From contig CAIVGN010000198.1 of the NCBI GenBank assembly GCA_903905455.1, positions 37,486 to 101,485 of the forward strand: DNA of 64,000 bases, read 5' to 3'. The translations under genes and the position numbers were made by a program. This DNA is from an uncultured Archangium sp. (GTDB taxonomy: Bacteria > Myxococcota > Myxococcia > Myxococcales > Myxococcaceae). The number at the start of each line of letters is the position of its first letter. Position 1 is the first letter of the stretch. A model generated the notes under the pieces. That model did no database searches, was not told the origin of the DNA, and worked only from the letters and a program-made list of their open reading frames with translations. This document shows, one piece after another, positions 7,943 to 16,251 of the stretch.

Positions 7943-9274
7943 TCAGCGGGTCAGCAGGCGCCAGCCTCGCGCCGTGCGGACCTCTTTCCAGGCGGATGGA
8001 ATCGGCCAGGTCTCGGGCACGAGCGCGAGCTGTGCCGTGGCCGGGAGCCCCTCGGTGCTGGCTGCGAGCCCGTCGATCAGCCACGGCGTGAGCCGGAGCT
8101 CGGCGGCGATGACGGCGATCTCTCGCCAGTGCGCCGCGGTGGGCGAGGCACCCACCAGCACCACGCTGTTGGCAGGCAGCGCCTCGAGATCGGCCGCGAA
8201 GTCGGTGCACGATGCGGCGCGCCCGCGGGGGCCGAAGGCGACGAAGGCGAGCACGGCGAGGGCGATGACCATGCCCCCTGCGAGCAGGGCGCGTCCCGGG
8301 CGTTGGATCAGCGGGGTGAGCCCGAGGGCCACCAGCAGCGCGAGCCCGGGGAAGACGATGAGCACGTGGTGCCAGAGCTTGCGCGAGGGGAGCATCAGCG
8401 CGACCAGGCACAGCACCAACCACAGCGCCACGAGCCGCGCGCTGCGGTGCTCGTCCGGGCGCCTCGCCTGCCAGAGCCCGAGCGCCACGAAGGGAAGCCA
8501 CGGCCAGAAGCGGGTGCCGATCGACGCGAGGGGAAAGAGGAGGCTGGTGCTCCCGTCGTTGCGCGTGCCGACGGCCGAGGCGAGGAGTTGGGCTTCGACG
8601 TAGCCGCTCCACCAGTCGCTGCCGAGGCCGTGCTCATGGAGCAAAAAACCGGCGGTCGGGACGAGGGCGACGAGGGTCGCGGCGGCGCCCCACGGCAGCC
8701 AGCGCAGGTCTCGCTCGAGGACGGCCCGGGCGACGGCGGCGCCCACGAGGGGCACGAGGCCGAACGGCCCCTTGATGAGCACGGCAAGGGTGGCGGCGAC
8801 GGTCACCAGCACCCACGCGGCCACCGAGCGCTTCGACGCGACGAGCACCGGGGCCGCGGCGAGCAGGGCGAAGAAGACCAGCGGCGGGTCGAGGTGGTGG
8901 CCCGCACCGTTGAGGATGAACTGCTCGGTCGTCCCCAGCACCAGTCCCGCCAGCGCGCCGGTGTTCGCCTGTCCCAATCGTCTTCCCAGGTCGGCGACGA
9001 GGGCCACGGTGAGCAGGCTCCACAGCGCCGAGAGCCACGGCAGGCCGCGCTCACCGACCAGCTTGATGGTCACCGCCGAGGGCCACAGGCCGAAGGGCAG
9101 GTGCTCGCGGTAGTGCGCGTGCACGTTGGGCGTGTAGGCGAGGTCGAACCACGTGCCGTCGCGCACCATGTTGCGCGCGACCACCGTGTAGAGGCCCGCG
9201 TCGGAGTCGTCGTTGTGCCGCAGGCAGGCCACGGCGAGCACCACCGCGGCGAAGACGATGGCCGCGCGGGTCAC
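7943..9274 (-). CDS. ArnT/PMT-like membrane glycosyltransferase (GT-C fold)
   Basis: 443 residues from a GTG start that overlaps the stop of the upstream gene (GTGA, 9271-9274). Many hydrophobic helices cover most of the length, with a first-loop acidic motif (HNDDSDAGLYTVVARNMV) typical of dolichyl/undecaprenyl-phosphate-sugar-dependent transferases of the ArnT/PMT_2 class. A second loop carries HYREHLPFGLWPS. The last ~100 residues are soluble and presumably extracytoplasmic. Predicted to transfer a lipid-linked sugar to an envelope acceptor; donor and acceptor are unknown. Second gene of a two-gene minus-strand operon with the PIG-V-like protein. Confidence 0.85.
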   Translation of the reverse strand: MTRAAIVFAAVVLAVACLRHNDDSDAGLYTVVARNMVRDGTWFDLAYTPNVHAHYREHLPFGLWPSAVTIKLVGERGLPWLSALWSLLTVALVADLGRRLGQANTGALAGLVLGTTEQFILNGAGHHLDPPLVFFALLAAAPVLVASKRSVAAWVLVTVAATLAVLIKGPFGLVPLVGAAVARAVLERDLRWLPWGAAATLVALVPTAGFLLHEHGLGSDWWSGYVEAQLLASAVGTRNDGSTSLLFPLASIGTRFWPWLPFVALGLWQARRPDEHRSARLVALWLVLCLVALMLPSRKLWHHVLIVFPGLALLVALGLTPLIQRPGRALLAGGMVIALAVLAFVAFGPRGRAASCTDFAADLEALPANSVVLVGASPTAAHWREIAVIAAELRLTPWLIDGLAASTEGLPATAQLALVPETWPIPSAWKEVRTARGWRLLTR

Positions 9275-10383
9275 GAGATGTACCGGCCGATGGAGAACTT
9301 CGAGATGCACACGATGAGCAGCACCACGCTCACCGGGAACCACGCGCGCTGCCACTTCGGGTGCTCCTCGAGCCAGCCCCCGAAGCAGAACACCGCGGGG
9401 AAGCAGGCGAGCGCGTAGCGACCCAGGCCGATGAAGTCGATGCTCGAGACCAGCGGCATGCCGGCGACCACCACGATGTAGACCGCGTAGCCGATGCCCA
9501 GCCGCGTCCACGCGCGCTTGATCATCAACAGGCAGATCGAGATCAGCCCCAGGTGCATCAGCGAGCGGGGCAGGCGCTCGAAGAACCGGTCACCCATCAG
9601 CCAGTTCACCTTGAACCACGTACGCGGACCGGGGGTCTGGTTCCAGTGCGTCTGGGTCTCGACGAAGGCCGTGGGCGTGCCGAACTTGAAGTACTGGTAG
9701 GCCATGTACGCGACGAGCCCGAGGCCCGCGAGCGCCGGGAGGAAGTCGACGACCCGCAGCGGCTTCTTCTCGCGCAGGCGCAGCTCGAGGCTCCGCACCA
9801 GCAGGCCGAGCACCACGCCCGGGCCCACCGGCCTCGTCGCGGTGGCGAGCATGCCCAGCACCATGGTGAGCCAGTGGTTGCCCTTCTCGAGCGAGAGGAA
9901 CGCGCCGCACACCAGCACGAAGAACAGCGCGTCGGAGTACACCGCGCCGTACAGGTAGAACGAGAGCGGCCACAGCGCGAGCACCCAGCCGGCGCGCCGC
10001 GTGGTGTGGGCCGGGGCGAAGTGGTTGCCCCACTTCCAGAACAGGAAGAAGCCGGTCGCGCCGAGCGCCGTGGTCAACAAGATGCCCGAGGCCAGCGGGC
10101 CGAAGCCCAGCTGCATCACCCCGTGCATCAGCAGCGGGTAGAGCGGGAAGAACGCCACCGAGCTCTGCCGCGTGGGGTCGAAGAAGTACCCGTCGCGCGC
10201 GATGGACTCGTACCACTGCGAGTCCCACCGGGCCCACATGTCGAGGAAGGGCCAGCTCGCGAGCTCGTCGCTGAAGCGGGTCACCGGGCCGCCTTCGACC
10301 ACCAGGGAGATCCACCCCACGATGGCGAGCCCCACCCAGATCGCCGCGAAGCGGATGAACAGTTCGGCTCGCGGGCGCCCCAT
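9271..10383 (-). CDS. PIG-V-like membrane mannosyltransferase
   Basis: 370 residues, start ATG at 10383 (MGRPRAELF). The frame continues upstream of it, but that extension lacks membrane character and would overlap the divergent gene. It is a polytopic protein with the early luminal motif WARWDSQWYESIARDGYFF, which matches the WD/S-x-x-Y signature of GT76/PIG-V-type mannosyltransferases, and a following AFFPLYPLLMH block. Predicted GT-C enzyme using a polyprenyl-phosphate sugar. TACATA lies 7 nt before the ATG. It is translationally coupled to the downstream ArnT-like gene by GTGA. Confidence 0.85.
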   Translation of the reverse strand: MGRPRAELFIRFAAIWVGLAIVGWISLVVEGGPVTRFSDELASWPFLDMWARWDSQWYESIARDGYFFDPTRQSSVAFFPLYPLLMHGVMQLGFGPLASGILLTTALGATGFFLFWKWGNHFAPAHTTRRAGWVLALWPLSFYLYGAVYSDALFFVLVCGAFLSLEKGNHWLTMVLGMLATATRPVGPGVVLGLLVRSLELRLREKKPLRVVDFLPALAGLGLVAYMAYQYFKFGTPTAFVETQTHWNQTPGPRTWFKVNWLMGDRFFERLPRSLMHLGLISICLLMIKRAWTRLGIGYAVYIVVVAGMPLVSSIDFIGLGRYALACFPAVFCFGGWLEEHPKWQRAWFPVSVVLLIVCISKFSIGRYIS

Positions 10384-10426
10384 GCGGGCGTATGTACACC
10401 AGCTCCTTCGGGTGTAAGGGGGCGCA
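10384..10426. promoter_or_regulatory. Divergent promoter region with TACACC/GGTGTA inverted repeat
   Basis: Only 43 bp separate the PIG-V-like gene (minus) from the O-antigen ligase gene (plus). A 6-bp inverted repeat TACACC (10395-10400) / GGTGTA (10411-10416) sits centrally and may be an operator. On the minus strand TACATA (10396-10391) lies 7 nt from the ATG, consistent with a leaderless -10. AAGGGGG (10417-10423) precedes the plus GTG by 3 nt. Confidence 0.4.
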
Positions 10427-11644
10427 GTGCAGCGCCTGCGTTTCGTCGCGTTGATCATCTGGGCGGTCGGCGTGCAGGTGCACGAGCTGATGGCCACGTT
10501 GGGCATCGCCGTGTTCGCCTTCGCCTCGCTGCCCGAGTTGCTCAAGGTGCGCTCCATCACCCTCCCGGTCATCGAGGAGTGGGGTCCGCTGTTTGCGTTC
10601 GCCACCTGGTCGCTGCTCGCGCCGACGCTCACGGGGTTTCCGCCGGATGGCTCCGGGGTCGGGCGCACGCTGGACTGGGTCACCATTCCCCTCGTGATGC
10701 TGGCCGCGCAGTCGCTGACTCCGGGTCAGTGGAAGTGGCTGGCCATCGCGTCCTTCGTGACGCTGGGGCTCTCGTGCCTCGTCGCCGGGCTGCAGCACTT
10801 CGGGTGGTGGCCGCCGTTGAGCGCGTTCGCCCCGCTGGCGCACCTGCCGATCTCCTTCTCGCGGGTGTACGAGCCCATCGCCGACAGCAGCCGATTCATG
10901 GGCGGCGGGTTGTTGTTCCACCGGCTCAAGTTCAGCCACGTCTCGGGGCTCGCGCTGGTCGCGGTGGTGGTGGTCGCGCGCTACTCGAAGCACCGGGCGC
11001 TGCTCATCGCCCTTGGCTTGTTCGGCTTCATCGCGGTGTGGCTCTTCCCCTACGCGCGCATGGGCGCGGTGGCGATGACCCTGAGCGTGGGCATGACGGT
11101 GGTGCTCGTGTCCCCGTCGCCGGCCAAGGCGTTCCTCTTCAGCGGTGCGCTGGGCCTGGCGGCGGTGTTGGTGGTGGTCGCCGTGCCTTCCTTGCGTGCG
11201 CGCTTCGCCGCGGGGCTCACCGACCAGGGCAGCGGCCAGCGCAGCCAGCACGTCGCGGCGGGCCTCGAGGCGGTCCGTCAGCACCCGCTCGCCGGCGTGG
11301 GGCCCGGGCAGTTCCGGCCATCGAAGTTCGGCGGCGCCCAGATGGCGGAGCACGTGAAGGACAATCCCGGCAAGGCGCACAACGAGTTCGTGTCCATCGC
11401 CGCCGAGACGGGCATTCCCGGGCTGGTGATCTTCCTGGCGACGCTGGGCATGTTGCTCAAGCGCGCGCGCAAGCCACCCATGGGGGCGATGGCCATCGGG
11501 GCGATCGCGCTCTTCGTGGTGCTCTCCATGGCCCACGACCCGCTCTACCAGGCGCCCTTCAGCATGGGCCTGGCGCTGATCATCGGGCTGGGGCTCGGAG
11601 CTCCCACACCGCCAGCCCTTCAAACTCCGTATCCACGTGCGTGA
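10427..11644 (+). CDS. O-antigen ligase/polymerase-type membrane protein (Wzy_C family)
   Basis: 405 residues, GTG start. About ten hydrophobic helices with the hallmark extracytoplasmic loop of the WaaL/Wzy_C fold: Arg-containing PYARMG, then HPLAGVGPGQFRP and AHNEFVSIAAETGIPGL near the end. It is expected to join polyprenol-linked glycans to an acceptor or polymerise repeat units at the periplasmic face. It lies among four GT-C-type transferases, supporting an envelope polysaccharide role. Its 3' end overlaps the convergent gene at 11580-11644 by 65 bp, and the overlapping C-terminal tail (LGLGAPTPPALQTPYPRA) is not family-conserved in character. Confidence 0.88.
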   Translation: MQRLRFVALIIWAVGVQVHELMATLGIAVFAFASLPELLKVRSITLPVIEEWGPLFAFATWSLLAPTLTGFPPDGSGVGRTLDWVTIPLVMLAAQSLTPGQWKWLAIASFVTLGLSCLVAGLQHFGWWPPLSAFAPLAHLPISFSRVYEPIADSSRFMGGGLLFHRLKFSHVSGLALVAVVVVARYSKHRALLIALGLFGFIAVWLFPYARMGAVAMTLSVGMTVVLVSPSPAKAFLFSGALGLAAVLVVVAVPSLRARFAAGLTDQGSGQRSQHVAAGLEAVRQHPLAGVGPGQFRPSKFGGAQMAEHVKDNPGKAHNEFVSIAAETGIPGLVIFLATLGMLLKRARKPPMGAMAIGAIALFVVLSMAHDPLYQAPFSMGLALIIGLGLGAPTPPALQTPYPRA

Positions 11645-13040
11645 GGCTGAGGCGCTCGAGGTCGAGCTCCCGGTTTCCGCGTTCGCCCATCACCAGGTAG
11701 CGGCAGTGTGTGAGCCCGACGGGGATCACCTTGTTCGCGCTGAACGCTTCGCTGGTCGTCGTGAAGTGCCGGGTGCCGCCCTGCAGGGCGTTGAGCAGTT
11801 GCACCGCGTAGTTGTCGATGAGCGGGCCCGTCTCGCGCGCCGGCAGCCGACCCGCGGCCAGTGACCAGCCCGGCTCGAAGGTGAAGACGCAGTCCTTCGA
11901 GTCCCGCAGCGTGGAGCGCACCAGCGAGAGGTGGTGCTCGGTGGTGGGCTGACTGCGGCGCACCGTGTGGGAGATCGACAGGCCGATGCTGAGCACGCTG
12001 GCGAGCGCGAGGGCCCCGCGCAGCCGGGAAGGCAGCAGCGAAAAGAGCCCACCGGCGACCAGCGCCTCCGAGGCGATGAGGTGGGCGTTGTACTGGTTCC
12101 ACCACGCAGCCGAGGCGAAGAAGGCCAGCAGCGTCAGCGCCCAGGCCGCGACCGAGATGCGCGCCAGCGGGCTCCACTGCCGCTTCCACGCGAGCAGGGC
12201 CACGGTCAGCGCCGCGAGCAGCGGAGACGCGAGGTGCCGCACCGAGACGATCTGCGTGAGCCGGTCACCACGCGCGATGAAGCTGTCGGGGGGGCGCCAC
12301 GCGTGGAACAGCGCCACCTGGGTGAAGAACGCTTCGGGCGCCAGCAGCGCCAACGGCCCCACGAGCAGCAGCGCCGTCCCCGCGACGGTGAGCGCAAAGT
12401 GGAGCAGCTCGCGGCGCGTGGTGAACGAGGCCAGGGCCCAGAGCGCGCCCACCACCCACACCACGGCCCACAGCTTGATGGTCAGGGCAAAGCCGCCCAG
12501 CACCCCCGCGAAGGCCAGCCACCGCCCGCGACGGGGCGAGGCCTGGGCGTGGAGCAGCGCCAGCACCAGCCCCAGGCAGACGAGGTTGAGCAGCGGCTCG
12601 AGGAAGGGCCCGCGCTCGGACTGAACGATCTCCGAGTACGTGGCGTAGAAGCCCGCCGCCAGCAGTGAGGCCCAGGCCGGCCCGTTCCAGCGCGAGACGA
12701 TGCGCGCCACGAGCACGGTGTTGAGCACCCCGATGAGCACCGCGAGCCAGCGGGCGAAGGTGAAGGCGCCGTCGACGCCGAGGAACGCGTGGGTCCACGC
12801 CGAGGTCGCCGCGAGAAAGAACAACAGCCCCGGCGGGTGCACGAAGACGAAGTCGCGCCACGGGAGCACGCCCTGCAGGAGGTACGACGCCGCGCTGAAG
12901 TAGACGCCCTCGTCGTAGTCGACGCGGTAGGTCCACGCACCCTCGGGGCCGAAGAAGGGCAACGCGCGCAGCCCGAAGGCCACGAGCGCGATGCCCACCA
13001 GCGCCCACCTGGCGAGCCGGTTACTCGAGGTGCCAGTCAT
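11580..13040 (-). CDS. PMT_2-type membrane glycosyltransferase (GT-C fold)
   Basis: 486 residues, ATG at 13040. N-terminal helix, then the catalytic-loop signature YRVDYDEGVYFSAASYLLQG (DE pair) and DFVFVHPPGLLFFLA, both typical of lipid-linked-sugar transferases of the PMT_2 group. Hydrophobic helices run through the middle and a soluble C-terminal ~100 residues end the protein. The start overlaps the 3' end of the next upstream minus-strand gene by 20 bp (13021-13040), indicating co-transcription with it. The 3' end overlaps the ligase gene on the opposite strand. Confidence 0.87.
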   Translation of the reverse strand: MTGTSSNRLARWALVGIALVAFGLRALPFFGPEGAWTYRVDYDEGVYFSAASYLLQGVLPWRDFVFVHPPGLLFFLAATSAWTHAFLGVDGAFTFARWLAVLIGVLNTVLVARIVSRWNGPAWASLLAAGFYATYSEIVQSERGPFLEPLLNLVCLGLVLALLHAQASPRRGRWLAFAGVLGGFALTIKLWAVVWVVGALWALASFTTRRELLHFALTVAGTALLLVGPLALLAPEAFFTQVALFHAWRPPDSFIARGDRLTQIVSVRHLASPLLAALTVALLAWKRQWSPLARISVAAWALTLLAFFASAAWWNQYNAHLIASEALVAGGLFSLLPSRLRGALALASVLSIGLSISHTVRRSQPTTEHHLSLVRSTLRDSKDCVFTFEPGWSLAAGRLPARETGPLIDNYAVQLLNALQGGTRHFTTTSEAFSANKVIPVGLTHCRYLVMGERGNRELDLERLSLTHVDTEFEGLAVWELRAPAR

Positions 13041-14409
13041 AGGTGGGGTCCGGCGTGCAGGGGGCGTCGTTCAGCTTGATCAGCGCCACGTCGTGATCGA
13101 CGGCGAGCTCGGTGCCCTCGACGGTGCCGTGGCGCGCGATGACATAGTTGTAGTGGCCGGCGCCCTCTTCGGGCTTGTCGGCGCGGTAGATCGGCGCGCG
13201 GTGGTGGAAGTACGCGTAGCCCCCGGTGCGCCAGTGGGTGAGGCTCGCGAGGCGCAGGCCGCAGAGATCGTCGAGCTTCCCCGCGCGGATCAGCAGGCGG
13301 TTCTCCGGGCCTCCGAAGTCGAGGGCCGAGGTGTCGCGCGGCGGATCATGGATGCCCAGTCGCCCGAAGGTGAGCCAGGGCAGGGTGAGCAACGAGAGCC
13401 CCGCCAGCGCGAGCACCGCGAGCTGCACCTTGGGCTTCACCAGGTCGAGGCCCAGGGCGGCCTGCGCGGCGAGCAGGGGCACGAGGGGGAAGAGGAAGCG
13501 CAGTTCCTTGTGGGGGATGAGGGAGTGCACGAGGAAGAAGCCGAGCACGATCAGCGGCAGCTCGGGACGCTTTCGGGCGCCCAACGCGGTGAGCAGCACC
13601 AGCGGCACGAAGGTCAGCCCCTCGGCGGTCACGAACGCGCTCACGTAGTGAAAGAAGGGCGACGTCCCGAAGGCCGACGCACGGCCCTCGACGAGGTTGA
13701 AGCGCAGGTAGGCCCTCGCGGAATGGAACGGCTCGCCCCAGGTGAGCTGATCGACGAGCCCGTAGCCCACCGCGCCCACCACCAGCACCCCGAGCAGCAG
13801 CGCGACGGGGCCCTTGAGCCTCCACAGCACCGCCAGCGCGCCGAGACAGAACAGCCCGTTCTGCAGCCGCAGCCCCACGGCGAGGCTCAGGAGCAACCCC
13901 GCGGCGATCACCTTGCCTCGCGAGGGGGCCATGAAGAGCAGCGCGAAGGCGAGGGTGATGGGCAACCCCGAGAGACCTTCCCCCATGGCGCGCGGGGCGA
14001 TGAACACCGCGAGCCCCATCAGCGAGAAGACCGCCGCGCTGATCGCCGAGGCCCGCTGCGAGGCACCCTGGGCCCGGGCCAGCAGGGACACCGCGTAACC
14101 CGTGGCCGAACCCACGAGGCAGAAGCTGAACTCGATGACCCGCAGGTACGGCAGGCCCGCCGCTTCGCTGACCTTCATCAGCGCCGCGACGAGGCCGGGG
14201 AGCGTCCAGTGGCGCGCGCCTTCGAGGAACTCCCACGCTTGCCAGCCGTAGCCGAAGACCGCGCGGTGGGCGGGCTCGAGCGCCTGGTAGTACTCGTCGG
14301 GCCACCACAGCCCATCATCGGCGACCGCGAAGACCAGCCGCGCCACGAGGCCCACGGCCAGCCCACCGAGCAGCAGCAGGCGGGCGGGGCGATCGGGCAC
14401 GGGGTTCAC
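13021..14409 (-). CDS. GT22-family (ALG9/PIG-B-like) mannosyltransferase
   Basis: 462 residues, GTG start at 14409. The first loop WWPDEYYQALEPAHR and the later HKELRFLFPLVPLL match the two hallmark motifs of eukaryotic-type GT22 mannosyltransferases (HPDExxQ-like and HKExRF). Polytopic membrane protein with a soluble C-terminus. It is the first gene of a two-gene minus-strand operon with the PMT_2-type gene. The TA-rich hexamer TAGTAA (14427-14422 on the minus strand) lies 12 nt upstream. A GT22-like protein is less common in bacteria than PMT_2 proteins; the sugar donor is unknown. Confidence 0.87.
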   Translation of the reverse strand: MNPVPDRPARLLLLGGLAVGLVARLVFAVADDGLWWPDEYYQALEPAHRAVFGYGWQAWEFLEGARHWTLPGLVAALMKVSEAAGLPYLRVIEFSFCLVGSATGYAVSLLARAQGASQRASAISAAVFSLMGLAVFIAPRAMGEGLSGLPITLAFALLFMAPSRGKVIAAGLLLSLAVGLRLQNGLFCLGALAVLWRLKGPVALLLGVLVVGAVGYGLVDQLTWGEPFHSARAYLRFNLVEGRASAFGTSPFFHYVSAFVTAEGLTFVPLVLLTALGARKRPELPLIVLGFFLVHSLIPHKELRFLFPLVPLLAAQAALGLDLVKPKVQLAVLALAGLSLLTLPWLTFGRLGIHDPPRDTSALDFGGPENRLLIRAGKLDDLCGLRLASLTHWRTGGYAYFHHRAPIYRADKPEEGAGHYNYVIARHGTVEGTELAVDHDVALIKLNDAPCTPDPTYDWHLE

Positions 14410-14442
14410 GGGGGCTGGCGCTTACTACAGCGACCTCGTGCT
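14410..14442. promoter_or_regulatory. 33-bp divergent promoter gap
   Basis: Shared by the GT22 gene (minus) and the class V PLP enzyme (plus). TAGTAA on the minus strand (14427-14422) and TACTAC on the plus strand (14424-14429) overlap and lie 12 and 13 nt from the respective start codons. The gap is too short for separate conventional leaders. Confidence 0.35.
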
Positions 14443-16245
14443 ATGCGCTCGGGGATGCAGAGCTTTGCCGAAGTCGCCGCGTTCATTCGCCAGAACGAAG
14501 TGGGTCGTCGCGCCTGGCTGGACACCCCGTATGGGCGCCGCCTCATCACCTACGCCGATCTCACGGCTACCGGTCGCTACCTGCACTTCGTCGAGGCCTG
14601 GCTGCGTCGCGTGCGGCCGTTCTACGCGAACTCGCACACCGCGATCTCCTCGACGGGCCGGGTGATGACCGAGCTGCGCGAAGAGGCGCGCCGGGTGATC
14701 AAGCGGGCAGTCAACGCGGGCTCCCACGACGAGGTGCTCTTCGTCGGCAGCGGCGCCACCGCGGCGATCAACAAGCTGGTGGGCCTCCTGGGCTGGCGCA
14801 TCTCCGAGCCGCTCGAGCGCGAGTTCAACCTCTCGTCGCTGATCCCCCGCGAGAAGCGCCCGGTGGTCTTCGTGGGTCCCTACGAGCACCACTCCAACGA
14901 GCTCCCGTGGATCGAGTCGATCGCCGAGGTGGTGGCCATCGGCCTCGACGCGAAGGGCCAGGTCGACATGGCCGACCTCGAGCGCAAGCTGGCCCAGTTC
15001 CCCAACCGCCCGATGAAGATCGGCGCGTTCTCCGCCGCCTCCAACGTCACCGGCGTGGTGACCGACGTGAAGGCCGTCTCGCGGCTGCTGCACAAGTACG
15101 GGGCCTACGCATGCTTCGACTACGCGGCGGGCGGGCCGTACATGCCCATCGACATGCACCCGGCTGACGAGGCCGAGCGCATCGACGCCATGTACCTCTC
15201 GACGCACAAGTTCATCGGCGGACCGGAGGGCTCGGGCGTGCTGGTGGCGCACCGGGACTTCTTCCGCACCCGCAGCCCCGAGCGGCCGGGCGGCGGCACC
15301 GTGGACTACGTGGCCTCGTTCGATCGCACCTCGGTGGACTACGTGGGGCGCCTCGACGAGCGTGAAGAGGGCGGCACCCCGGCGATCCTCGGCGACATCC
15401 GCGCGGGCATCGGCTTCTGCGTGAAGGAGATGGCCGGGCCGACCCGCATCCTCGAGCACGATCTCCACCTCTCGGAGTACGCGCTCTCGCGCCTGGGCCG
15501 GCACCCCAACATCCACATCCTCGGGCCCACCGACGTGCAGCGGCTGCCGATCATCAGCTTCAACATCAAGCGCCTGCACCACGACTACGTGTCGGCCCTG
15601 CTCGACCACCTCTTCGGCCTGCAGAACCGCGCCGGCTGCAGCTGCGCGGGGCCGTACGGGCACCGGCTGCTGGGCATCGATCGCGAGCGCTCCGAGCTGT
15701 ACCGCAACCAGATCGCCCGCGGCATCGGCGGCCTCAAGCCGGGCTGGGTGCGCGTCACGCTGCCGTATTACGCCAGCGACGAAGACATCGAGTTCATCCT
15801 CTCGGCCATCGAGTTCGTCGCCGATCACGGCCACGACTTCCTGCCCGAGTACCGGCTGGGGTGGCTCGACGGCGTGTGGCGTCACGTCGACCGCCCGATG
15901 AACGACATCAAGCCCATCGAGCTGACGGTGGACGCGCTCACCGAGGCCGCGCAGAGCTTCGCGGCGGGTGATCACGAGCAGCCCATGTCCACGGTGCAGA
16001 TCCGCGCCGAGCGCCGGCGCTACTTCGACGAGGCGAAGACCCGGGCCAAGGAGCTCAAGGATCGGGCGGCCCGCGAGGCGCCGCTGCTCAACGTGGGCAC
16101 CGGCCGTCCCGACGTGGACGCGCTGGTGTGGTTCGACTGCGTGCACGGCGACGACCCGTGGAGCCGGGTCCCCGACCGTGCCCCCGAGCGCCTGCTGCCC
16201 AGCCGATGCGGGCTGTTCTCGGACGTCGGGGTGGCGCTGAACTGA
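14443..16245 (+). CDS. Class V PLP-dependent aminotransferase/desulfurase-fold enzyme
   Basis: 600 residues. The frame is open far upstream, but that part is antisense to the GT22 gene; the start is ATG 14443 or ATG 14455 (MQSFAEVAAF). Class V motifs: VGSGATAAINKL for the phosphate-binding turn, EHHSNELPW, DYAAGGPY, and the PLP lysine Lys256 in YLSTHKFIGG. A GCSCAGPYGH loop (Cys399, Cys401) is placed like the active Cys of SufS-type desulfurases. It is about 190 residues longer than SufS, with an acidic/basic C-terminal extension including a helical EARRYFDEAKTRAKELKDR-like stretch. Substrate unknown; cysteine desulfurase activity should not be assumed. Confidence 0.82.
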   Translation: MRSGMQSFAEVAAFIRQNEVGRRAWLDTPYGRRLITYADLTATGRYLHFVEAWLRRVRPFYANSHTAISSTGRVMTELREEARRVIKRAVNAGSHDEVLFVGSGATAAINKLVGLLGWRISEPLEREFNLSSLIPREKRPVVFVGPYEHHSNELPWIESIAEVVAIGLDAKGQVDMADLERKLAQFPNRPMKIGAFSAASNVTGVVTDVKAVSRLLHKYGAYACFDYAAGGPYMPIDMHPADEAERIDAMYLSTHKFIGGPEGSGVLVAHRDFFRTRSPERPGGGTVDYVASFDRTSVDYVGRLDEREEGGTPAILGDIRAGIGFCVKEMAGPTRILEHDLHLSEYALSRLGRHPNIHILGPTDVQRLPIISFNIKRLHHDYVSALLDHLFGLQNRAGCSCAGPYGHRLLGIDRERSELYRNQIARGIGGLKPGWVRVTLPYYASDEDIEFILSAIEFVADHGHDFLPEYRLGWLDGVWRHVDRPMNDIKPIELTVDALTEAAQSFAAGDHEQPMSTVQIRAERRRYFDEAKTRAKELKDRAAREAPLLNVGTGRPDVDALVWFDCVHGDDPWSRVPDRAPERLLPSRCGLFSDVGVALN

Positions 16246-16251
16246 AGCCCG

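Noticed and set aside
9361..11700. 779-codon plus-strand frame across the PIG-V-like and ligase genes
   Set aside because: It has antisense-type composition (His, Arg, Glu, Gln rich) and overlaps two genes with clear membrane-protein features.
12991..14442. 484-codon upstream extension of the class V PLP enzyme
   Set aside because: The extension lies antisense to the GT22 gene and lacks any PLP-enzyme character; family-like sequence begins at 14443-14455.
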